From NCBI RefSeq assembly GCF_051020985.1, contig NC_135007.1, forward strand, positions 5,709,501 through 5,773,500: DNA of 64,000 nt, read 5' to 3'. Positions 23,701 through 34,249 of this stretch are shown here, one piece after another. Position 1 is the first letter of the stretch, and each line of letters begins with the position of its first letter. Position numbers and translations under genes: made by a program. Under the pieces are notes generated by a model that saw only the letters and a list, made by a program, of their open reading frames with translations, had not been told where the DNA came from and ran no database searches. The stretch comes from Nomia melanderi. Lineage: Eukaryota; Arthropoda; Insecta; Hymenoptera; Halictidae.

Positions 23701-26700
23701 ATAAGACATTCCATAATATGATAAAAGAGAACAAATTAAAGAAAGGCTATAATAGTGTTCAAAATACTAATTAACATTAATTCATTTAAAATTCTCCGTT
23801 CTCCATTCACTCGACATTAAATCAATTTCTATATTATTCGATTAATCAATTTTTGTCTTTCCTTTTGTTTCCAATAAGAAACACTGATCGTCTAACTCGT
23901 TTACCTTTATATGATAACTAATTATTAGACTGGTTACGGTAGGTATAGGTGTACATAAAGTGTCGGTACGTTTAGTGTTAATCAAAGGGTTGACAGTTAC
24001 CTTGGCGAAGTCCTGGTAGATGAAGGTGGGATCTTCGATGAAGTGTCCGATGTCGGAATCGAGGACCGAACTACTCCTCTGCGGTGCCGCTGCGAGCTCC
24101 GCTGATTGTGTTTCCACGGTCTCGAATCTTTTCGACAATTCTTCCTGGGTGATCTGATAGGATTCAGACTTTTCGGAGAGGCGCTTCATGCGCTCCATCA
24201 GCGCTTCAACGCCAACCTCCTGCTCGCCGACTATACTTGGCGACGATGGCGGCGACGGCATATTTTCTGCACAGATTCGAAACGGTATCTCGTTATCGCG
24301 ATGGTCAATATCAAATTAATCTTGCGTCTAGAGTGCAGTTTTGTAAATCCGCTGTTCGAAACGTGGAACCGTTCGTTATAAATCATTGATCGACGTTTCG
24401 ACTTAGCATCGGAAGTTAAGACAAACGGACTTCGAACTTTCGTAAGCCACGAATAATTTATTTGATAAACAGCAAAAATGGATTGGACACTCTGAACGAT
24501 TATAACTGAATACAAACTCTAATTTATTTGAACTTTACATTTACAGAAGTTAGATATTTTTTTATTTCCAATGAAAGAATTCGCAAACTTAATTATCCAT
24601 CTTTTCACTGTATTCATGTTTTATCATTGTATTCATTCATCAACGAGGAGATTATTTAGGAGGATAGGTGAATATTAAAAATAACTTTCTTCCGAAATTG
24701 AGAAATCGCAATTTTTCATAGTGCAATTTTCTTGCATCCTGCAGGTTTAACGAAAGTCGATTTCTTCGATAAAACGTGCATATTCATGTTTACTTCCGTA
24801 CAAAGAATTGTTATTTTATGCGATCAATACCGCAGTCAACGTACTAAATTTCTGTTCGGGACAGGGTTCATAACTTACCAGTCTTGCCGTCGCCGTTGGG
24901 AATCTTCTTGGGACTACTGGAAAGCTTGTCTTTGGCAGTTGGTAGGTTATTGCTATTATCCTGGACGTTCTCTTTGTAATGATGTCCAGCGACGTTGTCC
25001 AGCTCCTCATTGATTCCGCAGGAAAAGACGAAAGACGAAAGGGAGTGAAAGTGGGCCAAAAGGACTATCGCGTGAACCACTTCCGCTAAGGACCAACTGT
25101 CTGCGCCCTTAGTCAGTTTCTACGGACAGAAGATTCTCTTTAATTCATTCGGAAAATTATGATCAAGATATAACGGAAGTTCATAGAAAAAATTCTATTG
25201 CTAACAAATTCCCGTTAGTTGGAATAACTCACCTCTATGTGCGTTTTGTTCAGTAACCACGGCCTGTGGGCTAAAATCTTGTTAATCTCATAGAGATCTT
25301 GCAACTTTCCTGGAATTGATTTCAGGCCTCTTAGCCATGATGGGTCGCCTCCCTGGAGGATGAACTCTCCTTTTTGCAAGTTTATAAGATAACTGCACTG
25401 ATGCCTGCCTGCGGCCTGGAAAAGACAAGAACACCATTTACCTAGTTCTTGTTGAATCACTTTACTTGACTACTCACTAAGAACTAACTTGTGTAATATA
25501 ACATAATTATTTCAATTATTCTTCGTCTATTTGATTTTGAAATTCGTGCTTAGTAATAGTCTTGAACAAAATATTAGTATATTATACTATTATAATATTA
25601 CATATTATAATATTACATTGCGTAATGTAAAAGAGAATGGCAAGTGGAAGAACTTTTTTAACTTTTAGCTTGAAATCGCGTGTAAGAGACGTTATTGCAA
25701 ACTAAATGGTTAATAATGTCACAGAGAACGCGAGCTAAATATAAATATAAATACGAATCTTAACGAGATCGTCATAATTTAAGCAAAACCAAAATTCAAG
25801 CGATAAACTTTACGAAATTTTAACTTATTATGCATGAATATCATTAACAGTTTTTGTATATCAATATTAATTGCTTTTAGAAAATTTCTATCATGATCCT
25901 GACCGAAATTTCTACGAAGCTTTTTTGATATACCATGTGTTCACTAATAGAAACTAAACCTAACTAAATTTGCTTAACAACCTCTTAGTCTCAATCAAAT
26001 GAAAGCTCTTGGTATCACATTTACCTCGTCCTTCTCTTTGAGTGCTAGAAGTGTCTAAAGCTCTTAGATATATTCTCCACGGTATCGCATTACTTTGAGG
26101 ACATATCACTTTCAAAATTGTCTACGTGACATTAATTCGTAGACATCTAGAACACGGTTAGACAAGTTAATGGATAATGTTTCCCGTTCCAACTTTCATT
26201 AAATCATCATTTAAAATTTACTATAATACTTTAAAGTAAATTAAAAAATTTCAATGAAAATCTCATTTCATACTTTTTAATCAAAAGTATTTATCAATAC
26301 ATTATTATAACAATCACAATTCCATTTTCTTCCACATCTGATTCCATTAAAATACTTATCGAGAACAATACCAATCAAATCTACAGCCTACATCAATATA
26401 TAATTACAACAACAATTTCAATTCAATTCTCTTACATTCACTTCCACTTCAAAGCACTCATGACCAAGAAACCTTCTCAACGAAACCAACAATTAACTCT
26501 AAAACCCTAAAATCCATTACTTCGAAAAAGAAATGAACAAAAATCCATCTGGCCATGGGATCATGAGAAGAAATCTCAGCAAATATCGAGTGCCGGACTT
26601 TCATGAGCAAACTACGGCGTCGGACGAGCAATCTTTCGACAAGATCACGAAAGAAAAAAGTGTCTTCGAGAGGACAAAGGTAGGAGATGCAGGAGGAGAG

Positions 26701-29700
26701 AAAGAAGATGAAAGGGTGCAAAGACAAATTGTCGACGACGCGACGTATCGAGGCACGAAATTGAGCAAAGGCGAGTCGATCGTGTGCATCGCAGCTACGA
26801 TGTGTTCCGAGCCGTCCAATTTTCGACGCGACGTCGAAAAAAACCGCTCCATGGAAACGAGCTGCACAGATGAGACGAAGAACATCGAAATTAATCGCAG
26901 GAGGGCGAATCGCGAGCTAAAAGAGTTGGCGAACGGCGAAACTTAGGTGGGGAGGGATAATGGAGGCCGGGATACATTGGAGCTCGATCTTCTCTTAATG
27001 GTTTGTTTTGATCGCACCGGAATTACATCAGAAATTCAAATGCCTGGGGACTTCTATCAAGAACGGAGGCATAGAGGTGGACGAACGGGACGTCGGCGGG
27101 GGCAAGAGACGCGCGGACCAGCGCGTAAACAAGACACGTGTTTACCATGCGGCCGGTGCGATCGATCACCGCTCAAGAATTAAGCGATAAGAATTATTTG
27201 CGAAATTCGAGCGAGACGATTTTGCGGTTTCTGTTTTCCCTCCAAATTGAAAAATTGTTGGAGAATATTGTTGTGGTTGTAGAACATGGTTCAATGTATG
27301 ATTCTTACGAGGAATATTTTTGTTGTGCAACTTTTTACGTACGAAGTAAGAGTGAAATAATTTACTACGAGGCAACGTAAGGACGTTTTAATAGAAGAAA
27401 GTGCTATATTGATTAAACTGCTGTTTAAAAAATTGAATGCAATTTACAATTCATATAAAAAAAACTGCGAAATTCAAACGTGGAGAAAATTTTGCAGTGA
27501 ACAGTCTTCATCGAATTGGAAAAACATATCGAAGAGAAACAAAGAAAACGGTGGGCCATAAAAGAAAATACGGTTCGATTTATGCTTCTTGAAAGCGAGG
27601 CGTTCTTATCTCACGACTTTCTTAGCAATAAGAATAGAACATGTCGATACACTATGAAAATTTAATTTTAAATTAGTTAACGTCTGATAGAAACTAACAA
27701 GCATCAATATTAGTTATTTTTTTCCAACTCGAAACGAGATATTCCTGTGATTGTTTCTTGTTATCAACATGTAACCTTCATAACAAGTATATTTTTACAG
27801 CAAATAGAGACTTCATTTCCTTCTAGTAAATTATTAATGCCAAAACAATTTTAATGAATGCGGAAGGCATCCGAAACTAGAGAATTTTGCAATTTTAATT
27901 AACTGTATGTTTACTTTTGATGTATCCATATTTCTTGTTTTCTTGTTTATAACTTTATACTCGAAAATGTTGTTATCTTCCTGCATAATAGTGAATAAAT
28001 TGTACAAGTTTCATAAATTCATCAAAAAACATTCCAAAGTTTTTTCTTTTGTCTTCTTACACAATAATTGGTTTACTAATTAAATATTCTAAAAGAGTAT
28101 AAAGATAGACTAAACGTTGAACGAAGAAGCTCTAAAGTCTTGTTCACCGATAATACTGATAAACTCCGCATCTCGCCAGATATGCCTTTTCATTTACTCA
28201 ACGACAAATCTATTTTAAATTTAAACATCGAACGACTGAACAAAGTCGTCTGAAAGAATAAATTTTCAGTTTCTTCTACAAATTTAATTTATTCTACAAA
28301 TTCAGTTTATCCCAACCAACCTAATTAGTTTCTACCCGTAACAAATGTCAAGTCTGCCAAATAAAACCATAAAACCGGAAAGATATAATATCATTCGAAT
28401 TTCCAGAAAGGTCTGCATCTGAAAGCTTTCCGCGCTTGCCCAAATACATCTCGCTCCATCTGTTCCCATTGCAATAACCATATCTCTCGCGACTGATTTA
28501 TATCCACGAGAGGCACACGCGTGATCGTGAAAGCGATTTCTGACAGGACATCCGTGCCAGATGGAATGTTTACCGGTAAAAAAGCTGTTTTCCAGCTATC
28601 TTATCGCTTTATCGCGCTCCTCCATGTACTGACTGGCAATCAACGTTCCTCTTCCCAATTCCACCGTGCTCTTGCTTTCGACGATCGCGATTACCAACCT
28701 CCCTCTTCCCTCCCTTCGCTACCCAACGTTTCCCTCCATCCGTCTTCTATCATGTCCGATAACGTGTTTTTGGTCGATCATTCCATAGCGACGATATTTT
28801 GTTCGTCGGCTACCGGGCACATTGCAAACCGTTATTTCTCGGATCGATATCTCAGCGGTCGGACAGATTGGATGGGGTACTCGTGATTAAACGAGTCCCG
28901 AGAATTTTAACACCTTGCTGACCGGCGATTTTACTCGAAATGTTTTCCGTGCACTCAGCCATTTTTCCGCAAACCAATATGAAATGGAAATCATTTTCAA
29001 CACGTTGAACGCCAAGTCGGCAGTCATTAACCCCTTGCCCTACGATTTATTTCTTAACTATGATCGACGTAACTACTTTATCCTTAATAATTTATTAGGA
29101 AAAGAACAAATTTTGTTGCTTCTTCTATTGACGCTTACTCTACGAAGGATAACAATTGATAATAGAAAAATATTATTTAATTTATATTTAAAAACAAATA
29201 AATAATACTCAGGTTTCTCGAAATCAATTTAAAATTTTTCACGAGTCTGACACAATATTGTAGGTCAAGAGGTTAAATTACTCGTATGACCAAAGCAATT
29301 TTCTTAACGAAATAGAAATTGAAAAGTCAAGAGTTTTCACAGTGATTGCTCTCTTAACCTTTGTGCATCTCCTAGGTTCTAGAAAAATCGGTTTGTTTGA
29401 TATGTTGTCGAAAAAATTAATTTTCAAATCTATACAGAATGAATCATTAAAATGGTTTAACAAGAGAATTTCAGAAACTTTAAAATGAGAAAACTAACGC
29501 CAGTAATTTTGAAAACTGTGGTAGTTCTGATTCTAATATTAATAAGAAGAAAAATAATTTCTTTAACGGTAGTCTTTTGATACTCGAGGAAAGCCTTGTA
29601 ATGAGAAAACTGTACGTAACGTAACAGAAGAGAATAAAATAAAAAGGAAATAAGATATAGTATGAAAGAGAGAGAAAAATTACAAAAATATTTAAAAAAA

Positions 29701-32700
29701 TGCGGAAACAGAAAAGTGTGGAATGAAAATTACGCTGAAAAAAAGCGAGGAAACTAAATAAGTAGACAACGTATGTTAAAGCGAAATTAAAAATGAGAAA
29801 TAAATGTATTAAAGCAAAATTAAGAGAGATAAAATTAGTGTATTCCTTAAAAAACACACAATAAGGAAACAATGAAAATGGGTATAAAGTCATAAAGCAA
29901 TTATGAGCCTGTCTCTAAATTAGAGTCAATATTGAGAATTACTTACTGAAGTGCGTTAAAAAAGCAAGCAACAATATAAATGCCCAAGGTGTAAAGATTA
30001 ACATGAATTTCCAAACAATTTATGATATTATGTTTACTTAACAAATTACGATAGTATCCGACACACGTGCACTAAGTCCTTATTCCTACGAATTTTAATT
30101 AATCGAATAAAATTTAATGAGCAGAAAAATTGCATGACACGACAGGCGATCATTTAAAATTTTCCATATAAATAAAGGATTTGCAATTATTCTACCGTTA
30201 CGTAAAGATATTAAACTTACAATTACACGTGAAATTAAAGAAAAATAATTACAACAATATATTAGAGGTTCCTCAAGTTTAAACACCATCAAATTCAGAA
30301 GTTTATCGGCACGCATGCAATTATACTGTGCACAATCATAATGAAAATTCCAAATGATATAACCATATTCGAACGAAGTTGAAATTATAGTTATGTAAAC
30401 TATTATCAAAGCGAATATATTTTCAAACTGAAGTAATACTTTAAAGGTACACCCAAGAATGTTAAATACTTCTAGCATTAGATCATAATAACATTTTCCC
30501 ACATTATGTAACACGTGGCTGAATTGGAACAGTCTTTTAATTTTACACCACAAATCCGACCCACGTAAGTCATCTTAAAGTGGCACTGCATCATCTTAGC
30601 TATTCATTTCAGCAATTTTCCAGTGAATAGTAATTATAAGTTCACGTATAAACTTGTTAATCGCACGAACATCCGATAAATCGAAGAGATATACTCGACA
30701 GGATACTAGAAGAAAATAAGAGAGAAAATAGACTCCATCAAGAAACGAGAGTTCATGGAGCAGTGGCTTATTAAGCGTTAATAACCAAAAGGAAACACGA
30801 CGAGAGCTCGAAACCGGTGCCAGTGACAGTGAACGATACAAACGTAATTAATAAGCAACGAACGAACACGCTCGTCCGCGTTTTTCTGAATAATCACGAT
30901 TACGACTTCCGATCTTAACTATCTTCGAAAGCAGGAAGCTGTAACCTCGATGCTGTATCCTGTCTAGAAGCCGCGCGAGCGACCCGATTTCCATTTCGTC
31001 TCGCACTGCGGAGAATCGAAACGATCCAGAGAAATGAACCGTGGATCCTGGTAGATTCCGTGTTTAACTCTTTGCGATCAGAAGTGTTCTCGATGATTTG
31101 ATCAAAAATGTGCAACATGGTTACTTTACACAATTAAAATTCAATATTTTACTAACACTAAAACTACCGAGCAATTAGAGTGACGTATTTCCAATTTGTT
31201 ATAAAAATTGGAACAATATATTTTCTGGGGATCTAAATCTAGGGATCTGCTAGTTTTGTATCAATACAAATACACAGATTGAATTTAAAATCTCTCGCAA
31301 AAATGCCTTCATGATGTAAGTATTTGCACAATGAAACTTCTGAAGTGGGTCAATTTGACTTGTCTGGTAGTTTTAGTGTTAATCTATTTGAGAACATTTG
31401 AGAAACACGAAATTGCATAATTGCAAGTATAATATTACTAACAAATATTGACAAAATTATTAACCTGTTCCCGGGCATATTAAATTGAAGTCATAAATAC
31501 CAAATAGAACGCGAATATATTTTTCATGTAACGATTAAGTATGTTCGATTTTGTAAAAAAAACATTCTTTACGAATGTTTGGAACAAAAGATGATTAGAG
31601 CTGTATTGTTCCCATTTGGTTATTACAGACTTCTATCATTGCCTCATCCGCGAGCAAGACTATATTTATATACGCTAATTATTTTTCACACGTCATATTA
31701 CGAAATTCAATGCACTTGCTCGGTTTCTCTGATAATCTTTGCCCCAACGATCCGCGGCAGTCGAGTTATTGGTGGCAACCGTCGGGGAAGTCGATGGTAA
31801 TCCGTGACGCTGCGAGAATTATACGTTTCTCTCCGCGGAGGACGAGTTTTCCCGAGTGTCGCGATAATCGCATTCCAATTTATTACTCACAGACCGCGAA
31901 ATTACGCTCGGTTGGGGACGTGCAGGCCGCGCGATACATATTACGATCCTCGAAAACAACCACGGTGACAAACACGTATCAACGTTAGATATCAAATAGC
32001 GGTGCAATATTAATTCCATCGCGTGCGATGTTAACCCCCTGCCCTATGATTTGCTTCTTAATTATAATAGATATAACTACTATATCGTTAATAATCTAAT
32101 AGGGAAAAAAACAATTTTGATGCTTATTCTATGCCTATGTTTACTCCAAAGGTTAACGATTGATAATAGAAAACTAACGTTTAATTTATATTTCTTAAAA
32201 TTTAAGTAACACTTTGATTTGTCAAATTTAGCTTAAAATTTTCGTTACGTGTCTAACGCGATATTGTAGAACAAGGGCTTATGGGCCAGATACACGTTGA
32301 AACACGTGACGATGCAGAAATCGCAACAAGTGATGCGTTTCAGTCTTCTAAAGTTTCATGAATACATGTGAAAAGTAAAAAGGCTCAAACCCATCGCTTG
32401 CAGCGATACTGCATCGCAGCATGTTTCAATGTGTATCGCAGAGGGGAGGGGCTTTAATATCGAAGGTTTGTTGCCTCAAATTCAGGAAGGAGAAGTTTAC
32501 GTAATGCTTACTATCGATATCCGTTATCGTAGCTGTTGTTAATTTCTACCATGAGATGAATCAATTAAATACTTGCACAAAAAGTAGAGTGGAACTGTGA
32601 AATTATAGAAAATTGTAAATGAACAAGAGTACCTTGCATGAAATAAACAAGATATCATACTTTGTTTATAGAATGTTTTACTCCTTGTCCTATAATTTCT

Positions 32701-34249
32701 TTCAAAATTGTGCTGGATAGAACTACTTTATCATTAATAATTTAGTATGAACACAAAATTCGATGCTTATTCTTTGTACACGTTTACTATAAAGATTGAA
32801 GAGTGATATAGACATTTAGACATGACAAATTTGATTGAAAATTTTTGTCACGAGTCGAACTCGATATGATAGGAGAAGGGGTTAATATGTTCGGTGTTGA
32901 TACATTTCCTATGACACCCTATAGAAATTGCAACCAAATTACATTTGATAACTTATATCAAAAATACAAAATGTTTTTTAATAAAACATTCCGAATTGAA
33001 GAGAGTAAATTTATGAAGGCTATATTTACGCGATTATTTCTTTAATTAACATAATCAATTTCTTGCTTCTTATACTCAATAAGTTCATTTCTCGTGAAAC
33101 GATAAAATAACGCGTGACCCATTATTTCATACTCTTCATAATTTACGTTATCTGTCGTCGGATGAAAGTAGTCAGTAACGCGATTCAGCGATGAATCACG
33201 TCCCGAGCGCGTTGAAAAACGCTACACCAAATGAGAAGAAACGCCTCGACAATTCGACGAGATATTATCTCACCATTTTTACACAACGCTTCCGTCGAAT
33301 CGAATGGTTTTAACAACATTTTTTAATCTCGAATCTTATTTAATTCCATGCACGGTTAATTATCGGCGGACACAGACAGAATGGGACGGTGGCAAATCAA
33401 TTACCCGTACAAGATTACAATTTAATAACATCGAGCAAAGCAAACAAGTTCGCGTGGTTTCTCGCGTGAAAATTAACCCATAAAACCGAACGGACGTAAT
33501 ATGCTGGCTTAATAAAATTATCGATTTCATTGCGCAAAACGAAAGTGGTAATTGCAGGAGGCAGGGGAAAAGAACGAAGTGAAAAGCGTAACGGCAAAGT
33601 AAAGAGGAAGCGTAACAAAACGGAAGCGAGCACGAGAGTCGTGGATGAAAGAAGTTTCATCCGATAAATCTAAATAGAAAATTTACGTGCGAATGAATCG
33701 TTCGTTTCGTACACGCCGATCTAATCGGTTGAATTTATATCGGAGGTCTTAAACGACTCGTGAAATTATTATCGCTAATTGGAGCTCCGTTGACACGATA
33801 CAACGCGTATAATTGGTCGTTTCGCGCTCATCCACGGTTACGCTAACAATGAAGTCCGTATCGAGAACGCTGGTGGCGTGCACGATCGTCAGCAAGGGAA
33901 TTAAGAAGAAACAAACACTGTACACCGTGACGCACGAGAGCGAATTTACAGTTACACGATCCGTGATTTTTCTGACCTGTTATCGCGTTCTCCGTGCAGA
34001 AAAAGAACGGTCGGCGGCCATTACCGCGCAGTAGATAAACAGGGAAAAAACGAGCATGGTCGAAACAACGCTACTCACCATGATGGCGATCAGATGCCTG
34101 TAGTCGTACGGCAGCGGCCCGTCACCCCTCAAGATGAAATTTTGTGTACGAAGGAAGTGTTCCAAGTACGAGGGATGCGAGGCCATCACTCTGGACACAT
34201 GATCCAGCCTGTTGTTCTGGAGGAACGCATCCATCAACAGGACATGAGT
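20621..34249 (-). CDS. Sesn: Sestrin (6 exons; N-terminal residues not certain)
   Basis: Six - strand exons (34249-34079, 25415-25233, 25119-24879, 24266-24001, 22469-22095, 20707-20621) with agreeing phases encode 440 residues. They are colinear with human SESN1-3 from RLDHVSRVM-type sequence to the C-terminal ARMQAELLYALRAVMRYMT. The N-terminal alkylhydroperoxidase-like domain has RHQCSYL with the redox Cys; a Ser/Lys-rich linker spans exons 3-4; the C-terminal domain keeps TYYT, FRRAIW and HSEK, corresponding to the leucine pocket, and the DDYDY motif that binds GATOR2 in SESN2. Family knowledge: sestrins are cytosolic, stress-induced, bind GATOR2 when leucine is low and restrain TORC1; they also activate AMPK. 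Vertebrate proteins are 480-550 residues, so some N-terminal sequence is upstream (see 60364-60378). Substitutions at two functional positions are listed as findings. Confidence 0.95.
20708..22094 (-). other. Sestrin last intron (1387 bp)
   Basis: AT-rich intron from GTTGGT to TTCTTCCAG. No other gene seen. Confidence 0.85.
22095..22469 (-). CDS. Sesn: Sestrin exon: C-terminal leucine-sensing domain
   Basis: 125 codons, phase 0. Contains DYSWDDHGYSLVNRLYNDVG, AYNLTYYTMG, FRRAIWNYIQCMFGIRHDDY and FKHSEK. Gap-free alignment to human SESN2 places Thr374, Tyr375, Thr377, Arg390 and Glu451 of the leucine pocket on identical residues, and Asp406/407 (GATOR2 contact) on DD. Trp444 is replaced by Met (codon 22121-22119). 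The donor GAAAAG|GTTGGT is weaker than the others. Confidence 0.97.
22470..24000 (-). other. Sestrin intron (1531 bp)
   Basis: AT-rich except for a short GC-richer patch at 22800-23100. Contains a TTAA-type element at 23771-23981 next to the donor site. Confidence 0.85.
23771..23981. mobile_element. TTAA-type MITE, type D copy 2
   Basis: The right end GGTACGTTTAGTGTTAA and the body align with 3932-4189; the left end is decayed to TTAACATTAATTC. Ends 19 bases before the splice donor of a sestrin exon. Confidence 0.6.
24001..24266 (-). CDS. Sesn: Sestrin exon: linker and coiled segment
   Basis: Begins by completing a split Glu codon. Encodes ENMPSPPSSPSIVGEQEVGV then EALMERMKRLSEK, which matches the vertebrate EVEALMEKMRQL block, and ends HFIEDPTFIYQDFAK. 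Phase 1 in, phase 0 out. The donor AAG|GTAACT lies 19 bases from the end of a TTAA-type element. Confidence 0.95.
24267..24878 (-). other. Sestrin intron (612 bp)
   Basis: Bounded by GTAAGT and CTGTGCAG on the - strand; AT-rich, no other feature seen. Confidence 0.85.
24879..25119 (-). CDS. Sesn: Sestrin exon: helical segment and linker
   Basis: 80 codons plus one base. SWSLAEVVHAIVLLAHFHSL and SSFVFSCGI are family blocks. The remaining residues (ENVQDNSNNLPTAKDKLSSS and on) form a polar, probably disordered linker to the C-terminal domain, as in vertebrate sestrins. Donor ACTG|GTAAGT, phase 1. The intron before it is only 113 bp. Confidence 0.95.
25233..25415 (-). CDS. Sesn: Sestrin exon with the redox cysteine
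   Basis: 61 codons, phase 0. Encodes AAGRHQCSYLINLQKGEFIL, then QGGDPSWLRGL and NKILAHRPWLLNKTHIE. The Cys in RHQCSYL matches Cys125 of human SESN2, and Tyr two residues on matches Tyr127; the position of His132 is Gln here. Splice sites are CTTTTCCAG and GAG|GTGAGT. Confidence 0.96.
29027..29276 (+). mobile_element. TTAA-type MITE, type E copy 1
   Basis: TTAACCCCTTGCCCTACGAT at the left, and its imperfect inverse (ATTGTAGGTCAAGAGGTTAA) at the right. 250 bases. The body is shared with 32031, 32677 and (inverted) 57478. Confidence 0.7.
31152..31382. mobile_element. TTAA-type MITE, type A copy 1
   Basis: Left CTAACACTAAAACTACCGAG; right CTGGTAGTTTTAGTGTTAA. 231 bases, colinear with 41268-41497 over its whole length. 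Confidence 0.7.
32031..32281 (+). mobile_element. TTAA-type MITE, type E copy 2
   Basis: Left TTAACCCCCTGCCCTATGAT; right ATTGTAGAACAAGGGCTTA. The body is close to that of copy 1 (TTGATAATAGAAAA, TTTAATTTATATTT). Confidence 0.65.
32677..32885 (+). mobile_element. TTAA-type MITE, type E copy 3
   Basis: Left TTTACTCCTTGTCCTATAAT; right GATAGGAGAAGGGGTTAA. Shares the ACTACTTTATCATTAATAAT segment with copies 1 and 2. About 400 bases after copy 2, in the same orientation. Confidence 0.6.
34079..34249 (-). CDS. Sesn: Sestrin exon: start of N-terminal domain
   Basis: 57 codons, phase 0 at both ends. Acceptor CTTCGTTTCAG, donor ATG|GTGAGT. Encodes THVLLMDAFLQNNRLDHVSR, then HPSYLEHFLRTQNF and DGPLPYDYRHLIAIM, the strongly conserved opening of the sestrin helical domain. 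Confidence 0.95.

Larger units (their letters stand above)
25416..34078 (-). other. Sesn: Sestrin intron (8.7 kb)
   Basis: AT-rich intron with GC-richer islands at about 26520-27200, 28420-28900, 30840-31080, 31620-32000 and 33060-33700. Holds four TTAA-type elements (29027-29276, 31152-31382, 32031-32281, 32677-32885). The island at 26520-27200 has a 137-codon + strand frame with no recognised domain. Confidence 0.8.
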
